Shown here: one piece after another, positions 1-8,578 of the stretch
Layout: the number at the start of each line of letters is the position of its first letter
Position numbering within the stretch: position 1 is the first letter of the stretch
Source of the DNA: Pseudomonas arsenicoxydans
Lineage (GTDB): Bacteria > Pseudomonadota > Gammaproteobacteria > Pseudomonadales > Pseudomonadaceae
Direction of reading: 5' to 3'
DNA length: 64,000 nucleotides
NCBI RefSeq assembly: GCF_006438915.1
Contig: NZ_RCZE01000011.1
Span: 62,001 to 126,000 of the forward strand
Translations under genes and position numbers: made by a program
The notes under the pieces: model-generated
Told to the model about the DNA's origin: nothing
Database searches by the model: none
The model's input: the letters and a program-made list of their open reading frames with translations, nothing else

Positions 1-1029
1 AAACCGGTCGACCTCACTCGCCTGCGGGAACTGGTCACCAGCGCCCTGCGCCTGCCTGCTCCAGCCGACGCCATTACGGCGATTGATCGCCGGCTGCTGG
101 GCAACTCACTGCCCATGCGCAACCTGCGCAAACACATCGACAAACTCGCCCGCAGCCAGGCGCCCGTGTACATCAGCGGCGAATCCGGCAGCGGTAAGGA
201 ATTGGTCGCCAGGCTGATACACGAGCAAGGACCGCGAGCCCATCACCCCTTCGTCCCGGTCAACTGTGGGGCGATTCCGTCGGAGCTGATGGAAAGCGAG
301 TTCTTCGGGCATCGCAAAGGCAGTTTCAGCGGCGCCGTCGAAGACAAGCGCGGGCTGTTCCAGGCAGCACAGGGCGGTACGCTGTTCCTCGACGAAGTCG
401 CGGATTTGCCGTTGGCGATGCAGGTCAAACTGCTGCGTGCGATTCAGGAAAAAGCCGTGCGCAGTATTGGTGAGCAACAGGAAACGGTGGTCGATGTGCG
501 CATCCTCTGCGCCACCCACAAAGACCTTGATGCCGAAATCGCCGCAGAGCGTTTTCGTCAGGATCTGTATTACCGACTCAACGTCATTGAGCTTCGGGTT
601 CCGCCCTTGCGCGAACGCCGTGACGACATCGAGGCATTGGCCAGCCATGTGCTCAAGCGCTTGGCGGCCGACAGCGGTCGACCTCCCGCGACACTCCATG
701 CGCTTGCACTGGATGCGCTGAAAAGCTATCGGTTTCCGGGCAATGTGCGGGAACTGGAGAACGTGCTCGAACGGGCTCACACCTTGTGCGAGAACAAGCA
801 GATTGAAGCCAGCGATTTAAGACTGGCCGATGGAAATTGTGCGGCGGAAGGCGGGGTGCCGGACCTGACGCAGATCGACAATCTGGAAGATTATCTGGAA
901 AACATTGAACGCAAAGTCATCCTCCAGGCGTTGGAGGAAACCCGCTGGAACCGCACGGCGGCGGCTCAACGGTTGAATCTTTCGTTCAGGTCGATGCGTT
1001 ACAGGCTCAAAAAACTCGGGCTGGATTGA
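1..1029 (+). CDS. pilR: PilR, sigma-54-dependent response regulator (5' end outside window)
   Basis: Partial gene, open from the first base of the window; 342 residues are visible. It has a complete sigma-54 interaction AAA+ domain with Walker A GESGSGKE, the sigma-54 contact loop in the form GSFSGA, and Walker B-type LFLDEVADL. The end is a Fis-type helix-turn-helix (NRTAAAQRLNLSFRSMRYRL). In this family PilR receives phosphate from PilS and activates pilA transcription from a sigma-54 promoter. The receiver domain would lie to the left of the window. The assignment over other NtrC-family regulators rests on domain sequence and on the adjoining thiO and minor pilin genes. A REP palindrome follows the stop and separates it from convergent thiO. 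Confidence 0.9.
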   Translation, partial: KPVDLTRLRELVTSALRLPAPADAITAIDRRLLGNSLPMRNLRKHIDKLARSQAPVYISGESGSGKELVARLIHEQGPRAHHPFVPVNCGAIPSELMESEFFGHRKGSFSGAVEDKRGLFQAAQGGTLFLDEVADLPLAMQVKLLRAIQEKAVRSIGEQQETVVDVRILCATHKDLDAEIAAERFRQDLYYRLNVIELRVPPLRERRDDIEALASHVLKRLAADSGRPPATLHALALDALKSYRFPGNVRELENVLERAHTLCENKQIEASDLRLADGNCAAEGGVPDLTQIDNLEDYLENIERKVILQALEETRWNRTAAAQRLNLSFRSMRYRLKKLGLD

Positions 1030-1034
1030 GGGCC

Positions 1035-1113
1035 CCTTCGCGAGCAAGCCCGCTCCCACACTGGACCTGCGTCGTTCACAGATCCAATGTGGGAGCGGGC
1101 TTGCTCGCGAAGG
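1035..1113. repeat. REP inverted pair between pilR and thiO
   Basis: Two inverted copies (1035-1060 and 1088-1113) of the palindromic unit with core GGGAGCGGGCTTGCTCGCGA, separated by a 27-base loop. It lies between two convergent stop codons, the usual place for Pseudomonas REP/REPIN elements. The outer ends carry the CCTTCGCG arm, so this pair faces the opposite way from most pairs in the window. Confidence 0.9.
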
Positions 1114-1142
1114 CAATATGACAGGCGCCAGAGATCCAGCGA

Positions 1143-2243
1143 CTAGATCCGCCCGACCGGTGCATAGGGCGCAGGATCAATAATCGGCTCTCGCCCCAGC
1201 ATCACATCCACAAACAACTGACACGACGCCGGCGCCAGCACCAGCCCGTTGCGATAATGCCCGCAATTGAGCCAAAGCCCTTCAAACCCGGGCACCTGAC
1301 CGATGTAAGGAATGCCTTCCGGCGAGCCCGGCCGCAATCCGGCCCAGTGCCCGACGACTTCGGCATCCGCCAACGCGGGAATCAACTCCACCGCCGAGGC
1401 CTTAAGGCTCTCCAAAGCTGAATCGGTCGGCGTCTTGTCGTAGCCTTCATGCTCCAGCGTACTGCCGATCAGAATGTGCCCGTCGCGGCGAGGAATCGCG
1501 TAACGCCCCTTGGCCAGCACCATGCTCGGCAGAAAATCCGCCGCGCACTTGTACAAAATCATCTGGCCTTTCACCGGTTCGACCGGCAGCGCCAGGCCCA
1601 GCTCTTTGAGTAAATCACCACTCCAGGCGCCGGCGGTCAGTACCACTTGATCACCCTCAATGGCACCCGTCGACGTCTGCACGCCAACGATTTGATCGCC
1701 CTCACGAATAAACCCGCTGACTTCGCACTGCTCATGGATGGTCACATTTGGCAGCGCCAGCAACGCAGCCTTCAGCGACTTCACCAGCCGCGGATTGCGC
1801 ACATTGGCCACATCGGCCATGTAGATCGCCCGCGAGAACCCCGCTCCCAACACCGGCACCGCATCGTGTGCCGCCGAGATATCCACAGCCCGCAGTGGAC
1901 GGCTTTCCCGTTTGGCCCACGCCAGCGCCTCAGCTTCGTCATCCAGGTCCAGCCAGTACAGGCCAGTGGTGTGAACCTCCGGATCGACCCCGGTCGCAGC
2001 GAACAATCGCTCACCAAGCTGTGGATAAAAATCCTGGGACCAATGCGCCAGCGCAGTAACCGCCGGGTTGTAGCGCCACGGATAGAGCGGCGAAACAATC
2101 CCGCCCCCCGCCCATGAAGACTCCTGCCCGACGTTCGAGCGATCCAGCAGCACCACGCTGCGCACTTCGGACGCGAGATTGAACGCCGTCAGCAGCCCGA
2201 TCACGCCGCCGCCGACAATCACCACTTGCTGTTGCCTGGTCAT
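1143..2243 (-). CDS. thiO: Glycine oxidase ThiO (FAD-dependent)
   Basis: 366-residue FAD-dependent amine oxidase. The N-terminal dinucleotide-binding motif VGGGVIGLL is followed by the SSWAGGGIVSPLYPW stretch, and the C-terminal part has the GLRPGSPEGIPYIG and NCGHYRNGLVLAPAS motifs of glycine oxidases. In thiamine biosynthesis ThiO oxidises glycine to dehydroglycine for thiazole formation. I chose the ATG at 2243, which has GGAT upstream, over the in-frame TTG four codons earlier, which has no visible ribosome binding site. It lies 55 bases downstream of pilE on the same strand, so co-transcription with the pilin operon is possible. The wider family also contains D-amino acid oxidases; length and motifs favour ThiO. 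Confidence 0.88.
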   Translation of the reverse strand: MTRQQQVVIVGGGVIGLLTAFNLASEVRSVVLLDRSNVGQESSWAGGGIVSPLYPWRYNPAVTALAHWSQDFYPQLGERLFAATGVDPEVHTTGLYWLDLDDEAEALAWAKRESRPLRAVDISAAHDAVPVLGAGFSRAIYMADVANVRNPRLVKSLKAALLALPNVTIHEQCEVSGFIREGDQIVGVQTSTGAIEGDQVVLTAGAWSGDLLKELGLALPVEPVKGQMILYKCAADFLPSMVLAKGRYAIPRRDGHILIGSTLEHEGYDKTPTDSALESLKASAVELIPALADAEVVGHWAGLRPGSPEGIPYIGQVPGFEGLWLNCGHYRNGLVLAPASCQLFVDVMLGREPIIDPAPYAPVGRI

Positions 2244-2271
2244 GTTCAGATCCAACCGTTAAATAGACAGA

Positions 2272-2288
2272 GGGCGCAAAAGGCGCCC
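2272..2288 (-). terminator. Small hairpin between pilE and thiO
   Basis: GGGCGC/GCGCCC stem with a five-base loop. On the minus strand it is followed by TCTGTCTATTT, not a clean T run, so it may only attenuate read-through from the pilin genes into thiO. Confidence 0.3.
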
Positions 2289-2298
2289 GAAAGGAAAC

Positions 2299-2700
2299 TC
2301 AGCGCCCCCAGCAATCCTTGGCGGTCAAACCGGCTGTGGCGTTGACCATGTTCCGGACGCCGGTATTGGTGAGGGTGAAATCCCCGCACTTGTCGGTGGC
2401 CATGCTCGAGCCGGTCTTGCGCACGGCGGTCAGCAGGAAGGTCTGGTCAGTGATCGTCGGGGTGATGGTGTAATAATCATTGCCGACGCTCAGGCCTGTG
2501 GCGCCAGTGTAGACATTGCTCTTGGTGTAGAACCGTTCAAGGATCTGCGCCTGCTCCGACAACACCCCGGCGATTTCGCTGCGCCGGCCCTTCTTCAGAT
2601 ACTCGGTGAAGCTCGGGGCGGCAATGGTCATGACGATGCCGATGATCGCAATCACGATCATGATTTCGATCAGGGTAAAACCTCGGTTGGATCTACGCAT
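2299..2700 (-). CDS. pilE: Type IV minor pilin PilE
   Basis: 133-residue prepilin. The short leader MRRSNRG is followed by FTLIEIMIVIAIIGIVM: prepilin peptidase (PilD) would cleave after Gly, and Glu5 is present. Two cysteines near the C-terminus (DKCGDF and KDCWGR) could form the D-region disulphide. In Pseudomonas, PilE belongs to the minor pilin priming complex that starts type IV pilus assembly. It is the last pilin gene of the run, starting 14 bases after pilY1. In P. aeruginosa a pilY2 gene sits between pilY1 and pilE; there is no room for one here. Confidence 0.9.
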   Translation of the reverse strand: MRRSNRGFTLIEIMIVIAIIGIVMTIAAPSFTEYLKKGRRSEIAGVLSEQAQILERFYTKSNVYTGATGLSVGNDYYTITPTITDQTFLLTAVRKTGSSMATDKCGDFTLTNTGVRNMVNATAGLTAKDCWGR

Positions 2701-2714
2701 GCCTCAACTCTCAC

Positions 2715-5700
2715 TTACTGTATTTGTCGCCACATGATGCGACGGCTGCCGCCGCCACCTTTTTCTACTAGCGTTTTGATGCTGCCACTGGAATCGTTAG
2801 TAATCTTACCGGTTCCGCCATTGACGATGGCGTTCAGGGTCGAAATGCCGCCGGTGGAAACCACCCCGCTCGACACCATGTCGATGCTGTCGACCACACC
2901 GTCGCCGTTGGTATCAAGCACCGCATAGTTGAGCATCTTACCGCTGAACGCCTCCAGTTCGACCAGTTTGCCGGTGCCGAAGCTGGCGCACGGGTCGGTG
3001 GTGTCCACACTCGCCGTCGTAAAAACGATCCGCCCCAGCACCAGACTCGCTTGATTGATCACCCGCTCGCCGGTCAGCACGTTGTTGTACACCAGTGGCA
3101 AGTACCAGCCCTTTTCCGCCGGGTAAGTTACGTCGTTCTGGCTGGTGGTGATGAATTGATCGGTGCTGCCCGCAAACACCCCCGTTATTGCCTGAGCCTG
3201 CAAACTGGCCACGGTGATTTGACCCGATCCGCCGTCCGCATCCCACACCGCATAAAACGCCTGTAAATCCTTGTTGGTCTTGTCGGCCGTCTCGTTGAAT
3301 TTACCGGTGCCGACAAACACTACCTTGCCGCCCAGTGAATTGTCCGCCAGCAACGGTTGCGCAGTGATGGGCTGAGTGGCCCCGCCTGCCGTGGTAAACA
3401 GCGGCTTGCCGGAAAAGGCGACGCCCCAGGTATCGGGGGCCGGGGCGCTCAGATCGAACTTCCACAACCGCCCTTTCAAGTCTCCGCCATAGGCGGCTTG
3501 CACCACATTCTGCGAGTTGACCTTGAGTTTCACCGACGACAGACCATTGGTGGTTTCAGTGCTGTCGACCACGATTTTCTTGATCAACGAGCCGTCACGC
3601 ACATCCACCACGTACAGCGCCGCGACCCCGGAGTTGCTGCCATAGCCGTTGGAAATAAACGCAGCCCATCGACCATCGGCCAAGCGTGCCACTTCCGGTC
3701 GCGCGTAGGCATAACCCAGGTCATTGAAGACGTTCGCCGTACTCGGCGTGGTGGGCGCAGCGATTTCCCACAGCGCCTTGAACGCGTTACCCAACGAGGC
3801 ATCGAACAGTTGCAACGCATAGAAGACTTTGCCGCCCGCCCCAGTGCCGCCAATGGCCAGGGTTTTCCAGGCGCCACTGAGTTGGGCATCGAACACACCG
3901 ACCTGACCGTCGACCAGGTATTTGTGGCTCACACCGTTGATGTAGGTCGGGTCGGCGATGTAGCGCAGCGAGGGTAAAACGCTGGACGGCATGTAGGCAT
4001 AGCGCCTGACGCCATTGGTGGAATTTATGACATTCACAAAACCGTCGTTGGCGTTCACCACCAGACTGGCACTCATATTGGTGGCTTTGGTGGTCAGGTA
4101 GGTGCTGTAAGTGGTGTCGCCCAGCAAATCAGAGGCGGTTTTATCCACAGGGGATGCCAGCACCAGCGGCGAGTTGATGATGTCGCCGAGCAATACGCTG
4201 CGCACCTTGAGCCCGGTTTTATTGGTGCCTTTGCTCCACTCCACCAGATCACTGCCGGTGATGCCGTTGGGCAAGCTCTGACTCAACGATGTCTGCTGCG
4301 CCGCGGAAAAACTGCTGTAGGCCAGCGTGACGGCGGTGTTGCTCAGGGTGTTCCAGGATTGAAAGGTCGGTGCGGTCGTGCCGGGGACGATGGTGGTGTC
4401 GGTGGTCCACTGCACGGCGCCAGTGTTCACCGCTCCAGCGGGAGTGAAACCGAAGGACTTGATCGTGCCGCGCCAGTCCTTCGGGTCATAGCTGGTCTGA
4501 AAATAACTGGAGCCGCTGGTCAGGGTGGTGCCGCTGGTGACCCCACTCCCCCCGGAACCGGCCTTGGAAGTGATCTCGCTCAACGCCGAAGACAACGCGC
4601 TGTTGAGCCCCAGGCTATCGGTCGCCTGATAGTACTTGCCCTGCCCGTAGCTGGCCGCGTCCGACAGCATCTGATTCGCGGCGGTAAACCCTACGGTGTA
4701 GGTGTTCATGTTCTGTTTCGGGAAGTCCACCGCATTCCAGCTTTTGCCCGCCGCGTCAGTGCCGGTGGAGCGCATGTCGATGTCGAACGCAAACTTGGCG
4801 ATGTCGTCGAGGTAAAGCGTGTCGCCTTCGCTGTCACCATTGAGATTGTTGCCATCGTTGTTCACACCATCCCAGTTTGGAAGCCGGGTGCCACCCAAGG
4901 GATCATTGGTCGGGAAGCTGCGGTCAAACGTCGGCAGGCCATCGGTGATGACCACGCCGTAGTTTTTCTGACAACGGTACTGGATCGGGCTGGTGTACGT
5001 GGCCGGCGTCGAGTTGTAGTACGGCGCCAGGCCCCGGAAGTAGCGGGTGATTTCGTAATAGGTTTCCGCCAGTGGCGTGTTGGCCACGGCGCTCAAGCCG
5101 TTGATGGAGGTGATCAGATTGTTGTAATTATTGTCGGCCTGCGACTGGGTCACGCTGCCGCTCACCACCGACAGATCACTGATCGAGCGGGCGATAAAGC
5201 CACCGTTGCCGGAGTTGCTGCTGTTCACCGGATTAAACGTCGCAAGCCCCATGCGCAAGCCGCGGTTACTGCTGACCAGTGCCGTGGACACGTTTCGCGC
5301 CACGTTCATGCGGTAGTCGTTGGGGATTGAACCGGTGGTGAAGTCTCGGTTGCTGCCGTTGGCCAGGCCCACCAGGTACGACAGGTAATCGTCGGAGTAC
5401 CGGGTGTTTTCATTGCCCACCGGGTCCGGCAACTTCAGGCACAACGGCGCCAGGCTGTTGTTGTAAAACGCGTAGCCCCCACCCGAACATCCGGACTGCG
5501 GCAGGCTGGACAGGAAGATCGAATCCCCGACGATGTCGCTGCCGCTCAAACACAGCCCGAGGAAAAAGTTGCACTGCCTGGCGGGCGTGCGCCCCGTGAC
5601 GGCGGGATCGAACCCGGCGGCGTAAAGGATGCTGTTCATGCTGCCCGAATCGTCGATCAGCAACATCACGTTCGGCGCAACAGCCGCAGCGCTTAACAGC

Positions 5701-5807
5701 GGTGAATCAGAAGGCGTGAACGCATACGCCGGGGCCGAAAGATAAAGTCCGAACACAACGCCGCAAAGCAGCCGCCAAATGCGGGTACACCCTTCAGAAC
5801 TTCGCAT
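2715..5807 (-). CDS. pilY1: PilY1, type IV pilus tip adhesin
   Basis: 1030 residues from the chosen start. Signal peptide (MRSSEGCTRIWRLL... to SAPAYA), then a von Willebrand A-like region with the metal-site motif LLIDDSGSM near residue 50, and a C-terminal PilY1 beta-propeller. Near the C-terminus DTNGDGVVD is the calcium-binding loop known from PilY1, where calcium occupancy controls pilus retraction. The ATG at 5807 has GGAGAG seven to eight bases upstream and overlaps the pilX stop by 14 bases; an earlier ATG at 5843 would overlap pilX by 50 bases. It is shorter than the roughly 1160 residues I recall for P. aeruginosa PilY1, consistent with the variable N-terminal half of this family. 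Confidence 0.92.
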   Translation of the reverse strand: MRSSEGCTRIWRLLCGVVFGLYLSAPAYAFTPSDSPLLSAAAVAPNVMLLIDDSGSMNSILYAAGFDPAVTGRTPARQCNFFLGLCLSGSDIVGDSIFLSSLPQSGCSGGGYAFYNNSLAPLCLKLPDPVGNENTRYSDDYLSYLVGLANGSNRDFTTGSIPNDYRMNVARNVSTALVSSNRGLRMGLATFNPVNSSNSGNGGFIARSISDLSVVSGSVTQSQADNNYNNLITSINGLSAVANTPLAETYYEITRYFRGLAPYYNSTPATYTSPIQYRCQKNYGVVITDGLPTFDRSFPTNDPLGGTRLPNWDGVNNDGNNLNGDSEGDTLYLDDIAKFAFDIDMRSTGTDAAGKSWNAVDFPKQNMNTYTVGFTAANQMLSDAASYGQGKYYQATDSLGLNSALSSALSEITSKAGSGGSGVTSGTTLTSGSSYFQTSYDPKDWRGTIKSFGFTPAGAVNTGAVQWTTDTTIVPGTTAPTFQSWNTLSNTAVTLAYSSFSAAQQTSLSQSLPNGITGSDLVEWSKGTNKTGLKVRSVLLGDIINSPLVLASPVDKTASDLLGDTTYSTYLTTKATNMSASLVVNANDGFVNVINSTNGVRRYAYMPSSVLPSLRYIADPTYINGVSHKYLVDGQVGVFDAQLSGAWKTLAIGGTGAGGKVFYALQLFDASLGNAFKALWEIAAPTTPSTANVFNDLGYAYARPEVARLADGRWAAFISNGYGSNSGVAALYVVDVRDGSLIKKIVVDSTETTNGLSSVKLKVNSQNVVQAAYGGDLKGRLWKFDLSAPAPDTWGVAFSGKPLFTTAGGATQPITAQPLLADNSLGGKVVFVGTGKFNETADKTNKDLQAFYAVWDADGGSGQITVASLQAQAITGVFAGSTDQFITTSQNDVTYPAEKGWYLPLVYNNVLTGERVINQASLVLGRIVFTTASVDTTDPCASFGTGKLVELEAFSGKMLNYAVLDTNGDGVVDSIDMVSSGVVSTGGISTLNAIVNGGTGKITNDSSGSIKTLVEKGGGGSRRIMWRQIQ

Positions 5808-6249
5808 AAATACTCTCCACGACGCTGCGCGAGTTGCCCGCAATGCCGACGGCGGTCACCCGGTAAAGCGTCGCCGAGGTGTTGCTCGGCACATTGACGG
5901 CGTTGAGTGTGGTGCCGATGTTTTGCACCCCGTAAAAGCCAGTGCCGGAAGCAATCCACGTCACGCCAGAGCTGGAGTTGAGCCCGGCGGCCGTGATGCT
6001 CGTGGCCTCGGCAGGCGGCGCGCACTGGCTGCAGACCGGCAATGAATAGCTGGCGAGTTGCACCGCGCTTTCACCCACGCGCAATGCCGCTTCGGCGCCC
6101 TGGAATGACTGGTTGCGCAGGCTCACGCTGCCGGCCATTTTTTCCTGCAGGGTGGCGTTCTGCATCGAAGAAAGGCCGATCAGCGTCAGCAACAGCAAAA
6201 ACACCAGGCTGACCAGCAGCGCCATGCCACTCTGCGCGTGAGACGTCAT
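5794..6249 (-). CDS. pilX: Type IV minor pilin PilX
   Basis: About 151 residues. Prepilin-like N-terminus MTSHAQSG then MALLVSLVFLLLLTLIGLSS. Position 5 after the predicted cleavage is Val, not Glu, as in GspK-type pseudopilins, which fits PilX as the tip-side minor pilin. The pair of cysteines at VCSQCAPP is notable. The start at 6249 has GAGGG at good spacing; an alternative ATG at 6264 forms an ATGA overlap with the pilW stop but lacks a ribosome binding site. It overlaps pilY1 by 14 bases, so translation is probably coupled along the operon. Confidence 0.85.
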   Translation of the reverse strand: MTSHAQSGMALLVSLVFLLLLTLIGLSSMQNATLQEKMAGSVSLRNQSFQGAEAALRVGESAVQLASYSLPVCSQCAPPAEATSITAAGLNSSSGVTWIASGTGFYGVQNIGTTLNAVNVPSNTSATLYRVTAVGIAGNSRSVVESIYAKF

Positions 6250-6260
6250 GGCGGCCGCCC

Positions 6261-6974
6261 TCATGGCAGGCGGTTGCGCAAGGCGGCAACCACGCTGAAG
6301 GTCTGGTCGTGGACCCGGCCATTCGGGTCGGTGAGGATCAGGCTCAAGCGTACGCTGCGGATGCGTGCGGGGTCCGACGGGTTGCTGCTGTAACTGGAAG
6401 CTGCCACATCAGTGGCGGAACTGGCGAGGCCGAAGCTCACATTGAACGCCCTCACGTTGTTCACCAGCACGTACTGGGTGGGCGTGCCGGCACCCGCCCC
6501 CATCAATATCTGGTTGTTGCTGAAGCTGTAGATCAACCGGCGGATCGGAAATGCCAACTGCCCCGATGTCAGTGCCGGTGGACTTGTATAGGCCGTCGCC
6601 GTGTTTCGACAATCGGAAACCACTGTCCAGACTGGCGCCCCGCCACCCGCTCCCACATCGGCGGTCACGAGGGTCAATTTGAGGTTGGCATTATCCCAGC
6701 TGATCGGTGTTGTCTGACTGACAGCGAAGCTGCCCCCCGTACTTGAATCGGTGATGTTCCCCAAACAGCCGAACATGCCGACCATGCGAATTTCCTGAAT
6801 CATTTTGCTCAACACAAAACGCGCGTCTTCCTGCATCCCGGCAGACACGTTCTGGCTGACGTAGGTATTTTTCGCCGCAATGAAAATCTGCGCCACACCC
6901 AGGACCACGATCAGGCTCAACGCCAGCGCAATCAGCAACTCGATCAAACCGAACCCTCGGCTGGAGTGGTTCAT
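6261..6974 (-). CDS. pilW: Type IV minor pilin PilW
   Basis: 237 residues. Leader MNHSSRG, then FGLIELLIALALSLIVVLGV with Glu5 present, the type III prepilin signal. The length suits PilW, the larger minor pilin of the PilV-PilW-PilX priming set. Its start overlaps the pilV stop by four bases (ATGA), indicating translational coupling. The globular part has two cysteines (MFGCLGN and SDCRNT) that could pair. Confidence 0.9.
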   Translation of the reverse strand: MNHSSRGFGLIELLIALALSLIVVLGVAQIFIAAKNTYVSQNVSAGMQEDARFVLSKMIQEIRMVGMFGCLGNITDSSTGGSFAVSQTTPISWDNANLKLTLVTADVGAGGGAPVWTVVSDCRNTATAYTSPPALTSGQLAFPIRRLIYSFSNNQILMGAGAGTPTQYVLVNNVRAFNVSFGLASSATDVAASSYSSNPSDPARIRSVRLSLILTDPNGRVHDQTFSVVAALRNRLP

Positions 6975-7420
6975 GGCGTGGACACCGGGTCGACCGAGGC
7001 GCGACTGGTCAGGACGAAGCTGCGGCGCGAGCTGGCGGTATTGGCGGCGCGCGCGTCATCCCAATTGATAGTAATGGTGTAGACCCGCTGGTTCAGCGTC
7101 ACGCTGCCGGTGGCCGTCGCGCCGCCGAAATTGACGATGTTGGTGGTGAAGTCGTAGAGGTCCTGGTCCCGAGCGACACTCAGGTTGCCCGAGGTCGGAG
7201 GCGTGACAGTGTAGTCGGCGGCGGAATTGGCGCGGATGCGGTCCATCATGTCGTAGGCGATAAAACTCGCCTGGCTGGTCATCCGAGAACTGTCGGTGTA
7301 CTTCAGCGCATTGAGCTGAATCGCCGCCGCCCCCAATAGCCCCACGGTCAGTATCAACAACGCCACCAAGACTTCGATCAGCGTCATGCCCTCCTGTGCA
7401 CGCTTGCTCCCTTCCCTCAT
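6971..7420 (-). CDS. pilV: Type IV minor pilin PilV
   Basis: 149 residues. Prepilin signal EG followed by MTLIEVLVALLILTVGLLGAA, Glu5 present, typical of PilV. I chose the ATG at 7420, which overlaps the preceding TGA as ATGA, over an in-frame TTG six bases earlier. It sits between the GspH/FimU-type pilin gene and pilW with four-base overlaps on both sides, so the three are almost certainly one transcript. Confidence 0.9.
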   Translation of the reverse strand: MREGSKRAQEGMTLIEVLVALLILTVGLLGAAAIQLNALKYTDSSRMTSQASFIAYDMMDRIRANSAADYTVTPPTSGNLSVARDQDLYDFTTNIVNFGGATATGSVTLNQRVYTITINWDDARAANTASSRRSFVLTSRASVDPVSTP

Positions 7421-7890
7421 CCGCAACTACCACCCAATAGAATTCGTCCGTTCAAACACACATTCAGCGTCCGGCTTTGCGTCCCCGATACATAGTTGAT
7501 GACCACAGCGGTAGACGGTGCAGACAAACCGCCCAGGTTGTTGAAGTCCAGCGCGGTCACTCCTGAGGTTAGCGTCAGAGTGGCGCCGCTGCTCATCGCT
7601 GGAACAACCCGCAATACATTGGCCGGTGTGCCAGTACCGTCATAGACCGTCAATTCACCGGTCCACACACCGCCGCCGGCCGTCGGGCGGACCCGGGTGG
7701 TGATGCCACGGTCGATGGCCTCCAGCCGGGCGAAATTGAGTCCACGCTGCAAGTCGCCGATTTCGGTATCGGCCCGGGTGGTTTGCACCGAGCGGGTAAA
7801 CGCCGGCACGGCCAAGGTGATGAGGATCAGAAACACCGCGAGCGTGATCAACAACTCGATCAGAGTGAAACCTTTTGTACGATGATCCAT
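7417..7890 (-). CDS. GspH/FimT-family pseudopilin (FimU-like)
   Basis: 157 residues. Leader MDHRTKG, then FTLIELLITLAVFLILITLAVPAF, with Glu5. The body is of GspH type with the DLQRGLNFARLEAIDRG helix; the end has two cysteines (VCLNGR and GGSCG), as in FimU-like minor pilins. It is the first gene of the pilin operon, the place fimU holds in P. aeruginosa. The start at 7890 follows a strong GGAGGG. A longer reading frame reaches upstream but has no credible pilin leader. Confidence 0.85.
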   Translation of the reverse strand: MDHRTKGFTLIELLITLAVFLILITLAVPAFTRSVQTTRADTEIGDLQRGLNFARLEAIDRGITTRVRPTAGGGVWTGELTVYDGTGTPANVLRVVPAMSSGATLTLTSGVTALDFNNLGGLSAPSTAVVINYVSGTQSRTLNVCLNGRILLGGSCG

Positions 7891-7974
7891 CGGTGCCCTC
7901 CGTTGCCGTCGGCTATACCTGCTTCTACACGCTAGAACATTCGACCGGCCCCGGCAGGTTGATTTGCCATTACT

Positions 7975-7991
7975 CGCGCAAGGATTGCGCG
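7975..7991. promoter_or_regulatory. Perfect inverted repeat in the divergent pilin intergenic region
   Basis: CGCGCAA-GGA-TTGCGCG, seven-base perfect arms with a three-base centre, 30 bases before the GspH/FimT-type gene and about 85 bases before the fimU-like gene. It could be an operator or a leader hairpin; I recognise no known consensus. Confidence 0.35.
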
Positions 7992-8020
7992 GGTCACACC
8001 ACTCCAGGGAGGGAAATGCC

Positions 8021-8578
8021 ATGCATCAGCAAGGTTTCAGCCTGATCGAACTGCTTATGGGACTGGCGATTGCCGCAATTGTTCTGCTGTTGGTCAGTCC
8101 GGCGTTCGCAGCACTCACTGAATCGAATCATCGCGAAGCGGCGGCGAACGCTCTGGTCAGCGGTATTCGCAACGCCAGAACCCTGGCCATCACACGCAAT
8201 CAGGCCGTTGTGATTCATGGCATCAACGGGGATTGGGGACAGGGCTGGCGGATCATTCTGGACATCAGCGGCAAAGGGCCGAAAGACAGCAGTAATCCGC
8301 TGCTGGTTGAGCGCACGGGTAGCGCTCGGGGGGCGATTGTCGGCAATGGGCCGGTCAGACGATACGTTCGATTCAGCGCAATAGGTGAACCACAGATGCC
8401 CGGGCGGGCCTTTCAAGCGGGGACAGTGCACTTTTGCGCAGCCCGCGAGCCCGTCAGCCAGCTCCAGGTGGTGCTGGCCGCTACGGGTCGTGTCAGCCTG
8501 CGCAGCGATAAAGCCGAGCAGGCGCTATGTCCGGGAGGGAAACGCTTCAGAGCAAAGAGCGCACGCGCAGCTCTTTAG
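8021..8578 (+). CDS. GspH/FimT-family pseudopilin
   Basis: 185 residues. Leader MHQQG, then FSLIELLMGLAIAAIVLLLVSPAF, with Glu5. The GspH-domain helix NALVSGIRNARTLAITRNQAVVIHG and the late cysteines (HFCAAR and ALCPGG) identify the family. The C-terminal ATGRVSLR resembles, without matching exactly, the GRxR element I recall from DNA-binding FimT proteins. The start at 8021 has GGGAGGG just upstream. It is divergent from the pilin operon. Its last 32 bases overlap the 3' end of ispH on the opposite strand, an unusually tight convergence. Confidence 0.8.
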   Translation: MHQQGFSLIELLMGLAIAAIVLLLVSPAFAALTESNHREAAANALVSGIRNARTLAITRNQAVVIHGINGDWGQGWRIILDISGKGPKDSSNPLLVERTGSARGAIVGNGPVRRYVRFSAIGEPQMPGRAFQAGTVHFCAAREPVSQLQVVLAATGRVSLRSDKAEQALCPGGKRFRAKSARAAL

